Assembly (NCBI GenBank): GCA_964386785.1
Contig: CAYLUD010000032.1
Location: forward strand, 1-16,927
DNA from: SZAS-3 sp964386785
Lineage (GTDB): Bacteria; Chlamydiota; Chlamydiia; Chlamydiales; JAAKFR01
DNA length: 16,927 nt
Reading direction: 5' to 3'
Below the pieces are notes generated by a model. The model did no database searches. It saw only the letters and a program-made list of their open reading frames with translations, and had not been told where the DNA came from. The translations under genes and the position numbers were made by a program. Shown piece after piece: positions 1 through 7,655 of this stretch; the first letter of the stretch is position 1; each line of letters begins with the position of its first letter.

Positions 1-41
1 TAGAGTTTGCTTCCATAAAGTATGCGTCATGATTTCTTATG

Positions 42-296
42 TCAAACTGGCGTTATGTTAGCTACGTGAGCTACGTGCATCCTGACTAATGGATCTTTCC
101 AATCTTCGGGTTGTCGGTCCAAGGTACTAAATAGCTTGTTAGGATCTGTTATATCGGGATATTCATGCAAGGCCACGTGTTTGTATTGGGATCCCACACC
201 TTGAATGCTATCATGCAATTTAGGCTCTACTATTGGTTCTTTATTATGTTCAGGCGATTCGGGCCCTATTGGGCCCGAAGGTGTAATAGATGACAT
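42..296 (-). CDS. 84-residue hypothetical protein
   Basis: Function not recognised. The gene is small but the start is convincing: a strong ribosome-binding site (AAGGGGG) lies four bases before the ATG. The protein is hydrophilic, with a Pro-rich head (SSITPSGPIGPESPEH) and no signal peptide or membrane segment. Near the C-terminus (residues 59-80) it has the pattern L-x-R-x3-D-W-x4-V-R-x7-N, which occurs with identical spacing at residues 237-258 of the 290-residue protein encoded just upstream. I infer that it is a detached relative of that C-terminal module, not an unrelated gene. It follows the 290-residue gene by 123 bp in the same direction. A perfect hairpin lies in codons 7-13. It could also be a decayed remnant of a longer paralogue, but the good ribosome-binding site argues for expression. 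Confidence 0.6.
   Translation of the reverse strand: MSSITPSGPIGPESPEHNKEPIVEPKLHDSIQGVGSQYKHVALHEYPDITDPNKLFSTLDRQPEDWKDPLVRMHVAHVANITPV
258..279. repeat. Perfect 9-bp inverted repeat inside the 84-residue gene
   Basis: The arms TTCGGGCCC and GGGCCCGAA surround the 4-base loop TATT. On the mRNA this GC-rich stem begins about 18 bases after the start codon. It is coding (around SGPIGPES) but could slow or gate early translation. Confidence 0.7.
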
Positions 297-419
297 ATTT
301 CCCCCTTAAAATATATAGAGCTAGACCCTTGATCCTCTTTGTCCCCCTTGACTAAGAGATCAGGAATCTAACATCTATTTGCATCCATGACCGATCCAAG
401 CGTAAAAAGATAGCAAAAA

Positions 420-1292
420 CTATCCGTTAACTGATAGGCTCCACTCGTTGTTAGACAAACAAATACCATGTTCTTGCAGAGTTGTGGTATATTCAGGTCC
501 TATTGAATTGCGACGTGTATTAAGGAATTGGACAAGTGCTTCTCTTACTTGCGCATTCTCCCAATCCCGGGAGTTGCGATTTAATATAGCGATCCAAAAT
601 GCTAACGATTCCAAGTTTTTATACTTATCCACTGGTACTGCTTGTACTGCACCCCGCCTATTATCATCATCAACTGCCCCGATATCCAGATTGTTTATAA
701 TGTTGGCTACATCCTCTGGTACATATTGACGTTCCGTAAAGCATGAACCGATGCGCTCGCACATCCCGGTCGCTCGACCCCAATCCAGGGTATCGATTGG
801 TGATTTAGAACGACCTTCTTGCACCACTTCCATCACTATATAGATCCATCCCCCTATCACGGTCATCTCTACGATAGCACGGGCCACTTGTTGCCAATGT
901 GAGGAGATATCCTTTTGGCACATATCAATCCCCAACTCAAGATTACTTACTCGACGAATTTTTTGTTCGGACTGAACGGATTGATCCACCGAATTGCCAA
1001 CTTCATTGAAAAAATTGGTAACGTTATTCCACACATTGGCAGTGTCATTCAACGCATTGTTCACTGAATCATCAGAAGGCATACGTTCTTTGCATGTACG
1101 GAGTGCCGATCTACCCATGTAGTCCACAATGAGAGCCCCGATAGCAACAATCAAACGAGTCAATCCCAAAAAGAAACTACCCCCGCATCCATATGCCATA
1201 TATGTGAGCACTTTAGCATGCCCCGTAGCTCCTAATTGAAAGGTTTGATCCCCAGAACATAATTGCATGTTACAAGATATCTGTTCACTCAT
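420..1292 (-). CDS. Putative membrane protein, paralogue of the 318-residue neighbour
   Basis: Function not recognised; probably a lineage-specific chlamydial protein of 290 residues. The start is supported by a perfect AAGGAGG six bases before ATG. Hydrophobic stretches lie at about residues 28-58 (AYGCGGSFFLGLTRLIVAIG is the core) and 132-156 (VARAIVEMTVIGGWIYIVME). Between them is a polar Asn/Asp/Ser-rich loop, and the C-terminal half is soluble. The second hydrophobic block and what follows it (SHWxQVARxIxExTVxGGWI, then GRS, D-x-GR-x2-GM and ERQYV near residue 187) repeat in the upstream 318-residue gene, so the two are paralogues. The segments are some 75 residues apart, unlike the tight hairpin of a classic Inc protein, so inclusion-membrane location is only a possibility. 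A C-terminal motif (residues 237-258) is shared with the 84-residue protein downstream. Confidence 0.8.
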   Translation of the reverse strand: MSEQISCNMQLCSGDQTFQLGATGHAKVLTYMAYGCGGSFFLGLTRLIVAIGALIVDYMGRSALRTCKERMPSDDSVNNALNDTANVWNNVTNFFNEVGNSVDQSVQSEQKIRRVSNLELGIDMCQKDISSHWQQVARAIVEMTVIGGWIYIVMEVVQEGRSKSPIDTLDWGRATGMCERIGSCFTERQYVPEDVANIINNLDIGAVDDDNRRGAVQAVPVDKYKNLESLAFWIAILNRNSRDWENAQVREALVQFLNTRRNSIGPEYTTTLQEHGICLSNNEWSLSVNG

Positions 1293-1412
1293 GCTACCCT
1301 CCTTACGTTATCTTGGTTTTTGCCTCTGTGTTAGCTGACATACTCACACCTAAGGGCCACCGCCTCTTTGCGAGCGACCTCTTCTAACCCTCTCTTGTCT
1401 TGGGATCCACCA

Positions 1413-1440
1413 AGCGGATAGGGGTTTTCCCCTATCCGCT
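1413..1440. terminator. Perfect 12-bp stem-loop between the two paralogues
   Basis: The arms AGCGGATAGGGG and CCCCTATCCGCT enclose a TTTT loop. On the minus strand it begins 38 bases after the stop of the 318-residue gene. It is placed like a terminator, but no T-run follows on either strand, so it may instead stabilise or attenuate the transcript between the two genes. Confidence 0.5.
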
Positions 1441-1478
1441 GAATTGCAACCCTTATTAACTACCTTACTATTGCGTTA

Positions 1479-2435
1479 CTATACTGACGCGGGTTCCATT
1501 TCGTGGTACTCCCATTTGATACCTTGAGCGTTGAGTGTGAAACCTAAAGGATTCAGTGCGTTCTGTAATTGTGTGATATTGTCACCTGACAGCCCCGTGC
1601 TATTTTTCCTCCAAAAGGAATTCAGCACATACAAGAACGAGTCAACAACAAGCTTCTCCTTTAATTCTCTTGTATTGTTCTGTATAGACGTCTTCCACGC
1701 TTCTATATCCAAAGACAGGAACACATTGCCATTGAACATTGTGGAGAACTCACGTAGTAACTTAGATTGGTCTGTCTCTTGCTCCAAGTATTTCTGGATT
1801 CTCTGCTGCAGTTGTGCATCATTTTCAATCACTATGCGTAGTGGGCTTGAACCGTTGTGGCTTGCATTGAATTCTGAAAGAGTGGGTGGGTTAGTCTGGG
1901 TTAGTTGTGTATATAAACCTTCGCAAACATATTGACGTTCCTCTAGCTTTGATCGTGATCGAGTGAGCATCCCGTGATATCGACCCATGTCCATAATATC
2001 GGAGCGACCCTGAGCTGCCTGAAATAGTGCCCAGATCCACCCCCCTACGACCGTCAGCTCTGCAATACTACGAGCGACCTGTACCCAATGCGAGAAAAAA
2101 TCGCTCTTGCGCATCTTTTCACCGTCGATATTATGCGGCATTCGACCCGGATTGCAAAGAAGAACGCTATTGAAGTCTATAGCCTCGTCATGTGATGTAG
2201 TATCTTTATATCTTTCCAATTCAGACCGAGCAGAATAGTCTACAGACAGGGCACGGAGTGCTGCTACCAGACGAGCCACTCCCACAAAAACGCTTCCGCC
2301 TAATATATAGGCAGCATACGCTGCTATTTTTGTTGCAATAGACTTATTTTCCCATATTTTTTCGAACACCTCTTGCTCAATTTGCATGTTGTGTGAACAA
2401 GGTTGTGGTATGCTAGCAAGCACTCTTGTGCCCAT
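1479..2435 (-). CDS. Putative membrane protein, second paralogue
   Basis: Function not recognised. The protein has 318 residues and the start is preceded by AGGAG at good spacing. Hydrophobic segments lie at about residues 34-66 (AYAAYILGGSVFVGVARLVA) and 117-142 (QVARSIAELTVVGGWIWALF). The family signature SHWxQVARxIxExTVxGGWI is followed by QGRS, MGRYHGM and, at residues 167-170, RQYV, as in the 290-residue neighbour. Both N-termini also share a Cys followed by NMQ. The middle and C-terminal parts are polar, with little similarity beyond a closing LQ-x-G-x-L-x-W pattern. The ATG lies 9 bp after the gcsH stop, so it is very likely co-transcribed with gcsH; whether that reflects shared function is unknown. 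An envelope or inclusion-membrane role is possible but not shown. Confidence 0.8.
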   Translation of the reverse strand: MGTRVLASIPQPCSHNMQIEQEVFEKIWENKSIATKIAAYAAYILGGSVFVGVARLVAALRALSVDYSARSELERYKDTTSHDEAIDFNSVLLCNPGRMPHNIDGEKMRKSDFFSHWVQVARSIAELTVVGGWIWALFQAAQGRSDIMDMGRYHGMLTRSRSKLEERQYVCEGLYTQLTQTNPPTLSEFNASHNGSSPLRIVIENDAQLQQRIQKYLEQETDQSKLLREFSTMFNGNVFLSLDIEAWKTSIQNNTRELKEKLVVDSFLYVLNSFWRKNSTGLSGDNITQLQNALNPLGFTLNAQGIKWEYHEMEPASV

Positions 2436-2444
2436 ATAATACTC

Positions 2445-2858
2445 CTATTGAATTGTTTGTGGAACAATGTTGCAGTTCCATAATGTTCTATTGATATACT
2501 GCTGATATTCTTCTGGAGAGAAATACTCTTCCAAAGGCGATAGATCCTCTACTTCCATTTCAAAGAACCACCCCTCTTCCTCTTCACTGGTTTTGAGCAG
2601 CGACGGGTCCTCCCGTAAGTTGTCATGGATAGCAATCACCTTTCCATCAAGTGGCGAGAGCACATCCATTGCTGCTTTAGTAGATTCTAGAATGACAGCG
2701 TCCCCTCCCTTATGAAGTTGTTGACCTAGGCGAGGAAATGCGATGTAGACCACCTCTTCCAATTCTTTTTGGAACGCTTTGGATAGGCCGATGGTTACTT
2801 GAGAGCCCTGCACACGAATCCAATCGTGGGTGGGTGTATAATACAGTTTGCCTCTCAT
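2445..2858 (-). CDS. gcsH: GcsH-like lipoyl carrier protein (glycine cleavage H protein)
   Basis: The protein carries a lipoyl arm. It has 137 residues with the GcsH fold signature: HDWIRVQG near residues 11-18, GLSKAFQKELEEVVYIAFP, and the lipoylation site ILESTKAAMD with the modifiable Lys at residue 61 (family consensus ESVKA). SPLDGKVIAIHDNL and the EEEGWFFEMEV strand follow as expected. AGGAGG precedes the ATG, and the start overlaps the stop of the upstream membrane-protein gene by ATGA, so the two are translationally coupled. No P or T protein of glycine cleavage is in the window, and chlamydiae are known to lack the full system. With lplA in the same gene series, I infer that GcsH is a lipoate acceptor or relay for 2-oxoacid dehydrogenases. 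The last 15 or so residues extend past the usual family end. Confidence 0.93.
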   Translation of the reverse strand: MRGKLYYTPTHDWIRVQGSQVTIGLSKAFQKELEEVVYIAFPRLGQQLHKGGDAVILESTKAAMDVLSPLDGKVIAIHDNLREDPSLLKTSEEEEGWFFEMEVEDLSPLEEYFSPEEYQQYINRTLWNCNIVPQTIQ

Positions 2859-4813
2859 GCAACCTCCTGTTGGATCAGGTTCTCTATGTAAGGCCTACGT
2901 ACCTCATCTGCTAACCATTCTTTGGCTTGCTGTAATTTTTGTAGAGGCAAGGAACGGTCGACGCCTCGTTCTACGACTCGATAACGGAAGGCACCTTCTT
3001 GAGCTGTCACACCTTGCCCCTCATCGTGTTCCATGAGCTCATCAAATGGTAACCACTCAGGATGGGTCCTTTTCACCGTTTTTTGTTCTGTCTTAGACGC
3101 TAGGGGAGCCCATACTGTAGTGGAAAGAGAATCCTCAAAACGACGAGCGACTCCATCTTGTGGAGAGAGTCCCTTTCTTGCGCACCAACGTGAAAACAGT
3201 TGTTCGCCATGAAACTCTTGATTCAAGAGGGGCAAGAGGCCTTGCTGACGAGCTTCTTCAAAGGTGAGAATATGGTTTGGTTCTCGATACGAAACGAGCC
3301 AGCGAAAAAAATGATTCTTGTCTTGCGTATAGCCTAAGATCTCATCTTGCTGATCGAGCTGCTGTTGGAGAGACAGGATCGAGGTAATTCCTGGATACGA
3401 TACGATACGTTCCTTGCCATTCATAAAGAGCCCAAAGGGTTCCATGTCTGCTTGTTTTAAGGACTCGTCCACCCATTCTGGATGTTCTTGTACAATCTGG
3501 CGACGAACCATCTGATCCAGGTCGGCTCGTGTGTTGCTATCCAAGCCATCGAGGCCACTTTCCTGCAGTGCAGGAAAAGCAACAAGGAGCTGGTCCATAT
3601 GGAGCTCTTCCCATTCCCATAACTGACGTAATGTGACGTGGCTGAGGAGATCTTCCAGGGAAGTGGTAGCCACGTAACCTTGATACCAGGTTCCCTCTAC
3701 CCAGGATGTGGGCGTAGGGTGCTCAGGCAGTCGCCCCTCCTCACTGGAAGTAAGGGCAGCAAGATAGGCTTCAAACTCAGCACCTTCTTCTAGGCTCTGG
3801 AGACACAGAGCTGGAGGCATATGCGTCACATCGACAGTCACCCACTGGTTGGCTTCTCCGTAGGCTTGTTCGAAAGGCAAGCTTTCTAAAACCAGGCTCT
3901 CGGATAGATCTTCCATCGATTCTTCAAAACGACGGAGATCACGGTACACATTCACAAAAGTAGACTCCGTATATCCTTCTTGGCGTAGAAAAGCCTGGAA
4001 TACAGCTTCGCTAGTTACGGGGATACCTCGTTGATTCTGAATTTGCTCCGCCCATGTGTGAGCGCGAGCTAATAATTCCTGTCGCGCTTCGGTCAACGAG
4101 AAGGGATAGTCTTGAGCCTCTTCCATTCCACGAATGACAATACGAGCAAGCTTTTCCATTGATTCCTGACCCAACCAATCGATCAAATCTTGATACCCAA
4201 AGAGAGCCAGGTCCCCTCGAGATAAACGAGGATCGATCTCACATCCAGCTTCTTGCGCACGATAGCGAAGCACATTAGCCAGCAGTTTGGGTGGGGCCTG
4301 CTCTTGGAGGCGATACAGTTCCAAGCGTGTTTCTAGGGTCTCTTCTATAGAAGAAGCCGTTTGTAGTTCTTTCAGTCGCATAGGCAACTCTGGAGCAAGA
4401 AAAGACCAAAATGTTACCAAGGACAAGTCTGCCCGCGCAGGATGCTGATAGGGCACGTAAGATAACTCGCGAGCCCATTTTTCTTGGACAGAGGATGTGG
4501 AGAGATCGACCCATTGAGAGGCTACGGAGGGTGTGAGAAAATAACGAGAAACCCACTGGTGACTAAATAGATTAGAGGGCAAGGCTCCAGACCCTGGGCC
4601 TTCTTTGGCTAAGAATGTAGCCAACATAGCCAGTTCCCTACACCCTACTACGCGACCTGTAGCAGTCGTATAGGATACAGGATCCTCAATTTCCTTTTCC
4701 TCATTCGATGGGATAAAGGCTTGATACGTGCCAAAAAACACAAAAGTGACAATGACTACAAAAGCCACTATAATAAAAATAAATTTCTGATACTTGCGAA
4801 ACAGATGCAACAT
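2855..4813 (-). CDS. Large membrane-anchored protein, PpiD/SurA-N-like
   Basis: This is the positional counterpart of a conserved chlamydial hypothetical protein between gcsH and the PLD gene. I start it at the ATG at 4813 (652 residues) with AGAGAG seven bases before it; the frame is open to a TTG at 4846, which has no ribosome-binding site. The N-terminus (MLHLFRKYQKFIFIIVAFVV, then TFVFFGT) is a short basic tail followed by one transmembrane helix, as in PpiD-type periplasmic chaperones. The remainder is a long, mostly helical, Glu/Gln-rich periplasmic part with few Cys residues. I see no parvulin PPIase motif, so if the kinship is right it is a chaperone-only form helping outer-membrane or secreted proteins fold. 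That role is inference from topology, length and general character. Its stop overlaps the gcsH start. Confidence 0.85.
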   Translation of the reverse strand: MLHLFRKYQKFIFIIVAFVVIVTFVFFGTYQAFIPSNEEKEIEDPVSYTTATGRVVGCRELAMLATFLAKEGPGSGALPSNLFSHQWVSRYFLTPSVASQWVDLSTSSVQEKWARELSYVPYQHPARADLSLVTFWSFLAPELPMRLKELQTASSIEETLETRLELYRLQEQAPPKLLANVLRYRAQEAGCEIDPRLSRGDLALFGYQDLIDWLGQESMEKLARIVIRGMEEAQDYPFSLTEARQELLARAHTWAEQIQNQRGIPVTSEAVFQAFLRQEGYTESTFVNVYRDLRRFEESMEDLSESLVLESLPFEQAYGEANQWVTVDVTHMPPALCLQSLEEGAEFEAYLAALTSSEEGRLPEHPTPTSWVEGTWYQGYVATTSLEDLLSHVTLRQLWEWEELHMDQLLVAFPALQESGLDGLDSNTRADLDQMVRRQIVQEHPEWVDESLKQADMEPFGLFMNGKERIVSYPGITSILSLQQQLDQQDEILGYTQDKNHFFRWLVSYREPNHILTFEEARQQGLLPLLNQEFHGEQLFSRWCARKGLSPQDGVARRFEDSLSTTVWAPLASKTEQKTVKRTHPEWLPFDELMEHDEGQGVTAQEGAFRYRVVERGVDRSLPLQKLQQAKEWLADEVRRPYIENLIQQEVA

Positions 4814-4884
4814 AATTTTCTCTCTGTATATTTTACATGAAAACAAAAATATTATGCTGATTTTTTTTCTTTTGAAAAGTTTTT

Positions 4885-6282
4885 TTAATAAAATTGATTA
4901 AGTTTTCTTTGGACTTCCGCTGTATAGGCGATCAGAGGATCAAAATACCAGTCCTGAGCTTGCTTTGCAGAAATTTTTTTAGATCTTGTGATATCATCTT
5001 CTAAAATTTTTTTTACATCATCGCAAGCTTCTGGGGAACGAATCTGCACAACAATTTCGTGATCGGAAGCATCACTGCGCAACGCTAAGTTATAACTCCC
5101 TATTAATAGGGTTTTCCCATCTACAATCATGACTTTTTTATGATACAAAACATAAGGGACACGGTATTCGTAGATGTGCACATCATAGACTGGAGAACGC
5201 TTACACTGGGATCGGTCAAATATAGAAAAATCTTTTCCATACATTAAGGGTACATAATGGCGAGAGTTGGGGTAGCAGATATGTTTATTGCTGCTTGGAG
5301 CTTGAGGATACACTCCGTTGGTAATGACATGGACCTTGACTCCTCTCCGTACCGCTCGTTTTAATGCCTCATGAATAGATTTCACGGGAGCAAAATGTAA
5401 ATTCCCTATCCAGATTTCCTCTTTTGCTTCATCGATGGAACGGGTATATAACTCTGTAATGGGATTATGGGCTACTTCTGGATAACCGAAAAATAGATGC
5501 ATATCTCCAGAGGCAAGGGGATGTATTTTTTCTGACTCCTCAAATTTTGCTATATAGGCTTGTTCTTGTGTTTGCGAAATGGGTTGATAACGCGTAGGAC
5601 TCACCCCTAAAGGACCTTTCTCTGGTGGAAGACCTGTTTTCTCGACTGTATCCCAAAATGCAATCAATTGATAGAACAATACCCGCAAATCCTTTGCTAG
5701 CGCACCTCTACCGACGACATCTTGATCTCGGGCTCCCTTTGGAAGCTTGGAGCCGATAATACAATCTTTTATGGGCTGATCGACAGGAGTGACGCCATCT
5801 GTACACAGGCATTCATCAAAGTTTGTTCCCCCAAAAATATAATATTTTTCATCCACAACGCACATTTTCACGTGATTATCAGTAACTAAAATATCTCCTT
5901 GATAGGAAATCACACTTGAGGTGTAGTTCAGATGAAATTGCCTAGAATACCGATTCCGCATTGCTTCTAGTCTCTTCTTATCTGACGGCTCTAACATCAT
6001 GGTAGAACAGAGAAGATGAACCTTAAGTCCCCGCATAGTCTGCATTCTTTTTTCTAGCATATCCATGATCCGATGCAGAAGCGGCCCACCAAAAAAACAT
6101 GGCGACATCTCAATAGACTGCGAGGCATGCGAGACCAATTCTTCCAGCCATAACACCGTTTCAGCACTATGCTCGCAGACCACGATATCATTCTCATGCT
6201 CTACGCCTAGAATCGCACCCTGTATTGACAAAGAACAAAAAACACACAAGACACAAGCTAGAACACAAAAATTACGATTCAT
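4885..6282 (-). CDS. Exported phospholipase-D-family protein, copy 1
   Basis: PLD-superfamily phosphodiesterase or phosphatidyltransferase of 465 residues, starting at ATG 6282. The frame is open to 6342, but only this start has a GAGAGG-type site, gives a signal peptide (MNRNFCVLACVLCVFCSLSI) and leaves 8 bp after the upstream PLD gene. Both HKD motifs are intact: H137-x-K139-x4-D144, followed by GGTN, and H381-x-K383-x4-D388, followed by GSYN. A GARDQDV block sits between them near residue 183. Two such motifs form one active site, so the protein should be catalytically competent. The substrate cannot be read from sequence: lipid head groups, cardiolipin-type transfer or nucleic acid are all known for the family. 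The signal peptide puts it in the periplasm or beyond. It is a tandem duplicate of the gene at 6291-7655. Confidence 0.9.
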   Translation of the reverse strand: MNRNFCVLACVLCVFCSLSIQGAILGVEHENDIVVCEHSAETVLWLEELVSHASQSIEMSPCFFGGPLLHRIMDMLEKRMQTMRGLKVHLLCSTMMLEPSDKKRLEAMRNRYSRQFHLNYTSSVISYQGDILVTDNHVKMCVVDEKYYIFGGTNFDECLCTDGVTPVDQPIKDCIIGSKLPKGARDQDVVGRGALAKDLRVLFYQLIAFWDTVEKTGLPPEKGPLGVSPTRYQPISQTQEQAYIAKFEESEKIHPLASGDMHLFFGYPEVAHNPITELYTRSIDEAKEEIWIGNLHFAPVKSIHEALKRAVRRGVKVHVITNGVYPQAPSSNKHICYPNSRHYVPLMYGKDFSIFDRSQCKRSPVYDVHIYEYRVPYVLYHKKVMIVDGKTLLIGSYNLALRSDASDHEIVVQIRSPEACDDVKKILEDDITRSKKISAKQAQDWYFDPLIAYTAEVQRKLNQFY

Positions 6283-6290
6283 CCTGCCTC

Positions 6291-7655
6291 TCAAATCAGT
6301 ACATTTAAAACTGTCTGTATACGAGCTTGATAATGAGTCCAAAAGTTAAAATACCAAGCCCGAATCTGTCCTGCCGAAATCCGGCGAGCACACCCCAAAT
6401 CTTCCAGATAAATTTGTTTAGCCTCTTTACAGATCGCCTCATCTTCAATTGCAAGATCTAATTCAAAATCTGCCTCATGGCTTCTTAATCCCAAGTTATA
6501 ACTACCCAACAGAAGGCGCTTTTCATCTACTAGCATCACTTTTTTATGAAGAATGAGTTGATCGACGTCATATTCATAGATCTCCGTTGGGCAACAGACC
6601 GCATTGCGACATTCTTTTTCTTGGTTCAAGGAATATTCCGTGCCATAGAGCATATGACAGTATGACAATCGATGGGCGCAAGCCCACAATCTCGTATAGG
6701 CTGGGGTATGTTCGTGAATCCCATTAGTCAACACAACCAACGAGATCCCTCGTTGCGCTGCCCGCATCAAAGATTGCTTTAATGATTCCGTTGGAGAAAA
6801 ATAGAGATTGGCAATACAAATTTCATATTCCGCCTGATCAATCCACTGTTCATAGGTGCGAGTAATCACATTTGTTGTTTGATGAGGGCCTGATAGAAGA
6901 GGGCGACAATGGGAACCGGCAATCCAATGCACCTGAGGGGAAGCATGAAACAGATCTACTGTAGCCACCGATCCCTGTATGGGAAACCATCCCGTCTTTT
7001 CAGGCGACATTTCAAAAAATCGGTACGACAAACGTTGCGTATCCGCATACTCTTGCCAAGTAGCATACAACTGATAGAAAAGCAGACGCAATTCCTCTGC
7101 TAGGGGACCTGCCCCGGCGACGTCTTGATCTCGAGCTCCGTTGGGTAATTGAGAACCAATATGAATCGGTTTGACACGCCTAGGCTCTGGATGTGTACCC
7201 TCACTCGCTATCGTATAATCGTAGTTAGAACCGCCTGTGACAAAGTATTTTCCATCCACGATTAATAATTTTACATGACTATCCGTACAATGGACATTAC
7301 GTCCTAATGAAACTACTGTAGTCGTGTACACACAGTGAAACCGATTGGCATACTGTTTCTGAATATGTTGTAGACAGGCGTGATTAGAGGGTTCCAGAAA
7401 TTGTGGACTTAAGAAAACATGGACACGCAATCGAGGTTGCTCTCTGAGTCTTTCCTCTAAAAGAGCACAGATTTCATTAAATAAAATACCTCCCGTGAGA
7501 CAGGGGGACCATTCAATCGCACTTTCTGCTTGAGAAATGAACGTTTTAGCCCAATCAAAGGCATCTAAACTATGGCGACACAGGATAATCTCATTTTTTT
7601 TCTCGACTGCGCATAAAGATCCGCAGAAAAACAAGAAAATAGACAACCACTTCAT
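6291..7655 (-). CDS. Exported phospholipase-D-family protein, copy 2
   Basis: Tandem paralogue of the downstream PLD gene, 454 residues. The ATG is preceded by GAGGAG and overlaps the lplA stop as ATGA, so it is translationally coupled to lplA. The signal peptide is short (MKWLSIFLFFCGSLCA). HKD motif 1 is H127-x-K129-x4-D134 with GGSN; motif 2 is H370-x-K372-x4-D377 with GSYN. The distance between the motifs matches copy 1 to within one residue. Shared blocks include GSQLPNGARDQDVAG, a conserved LLFYQL and a C-terminal RRISAGQ-x3-WYF. Conservation of all catalytic residues in both copies argues that both are active. Most chlamydiae I can recall have a single gene at this place, so the pair is probably a lineage-specific duplication with divided substrates or timing. 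Confidence 0.9.
   Translation of the reverse strand: MKWLSIFLFFCGSLCAVEKKNEIILCRHSLDAFDWAKTFISQAESAIEWSPCLTGGILFNEICALLEERLREQPRLRVHVFLSPQFLEPSNHACLQHIQKQYANRFHCVYTTTVVSLGRNVHCTDSHVKLLIVDGKYFVTGGSNYDYTIASEGTHPEPRRVKPIHIGSQLPNGARDQDVAGAGPLAEELRLLFYQLYATWQEYADTQRLSYRFFEMSPEKTGWFPIQGSVATVDLFHASPQVHWIAGSHCRPLLSGPHQTTNVITRTYEQWIDQAEYEICIANLYFSPTESLKQSLMRAAQRGISLVVLTNGIHEHTPAYTRLWACAHRLSYCHMLYGTEYSLNQEKECRNAVCCPTEIYEYDVDQLILHKKVMLVDEKRLLLGSYNLGLRSHEADFELDLAIEDEAICKEAKQIYLEDLGCARRISAGQIRAWYFNFWTHYQARIQTVLNVLI

Noticed and set aside
61..78. Tandem 9-base repeat (gctacgtga twice)
   Set aside because: It has only two copies, encodes the HVAHVA end of the small protein, and is within chance.
4275..4556. 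93-codon frame antisense-register within the large membrane-anchored protein gene
   Set aside because: It lies wholly inside a well supported gene on the same strand in another frame, has no start signal and encodes a low-complexity, Arg/Ser-rich product.
4814..4846. Upstream TTG start giving 11 extra residues to the PpiD/SurA-N-like protein
   Set aside because: There is no ribosome-binding site at the TTG, while ATG 4813 has AGAGAG at good spacing and gives a standard membrane-anchor start.
4861..4884. T-rich stretch with a small CTTTTGAAAAG stem resembling a terminator
   Set aside because: The T-run follows the stem on the plus strand, where no gene ends; on the strand of the PLD gene it is an A-run. 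It is more likely AT-rich promoter sequence for the downstream gene.
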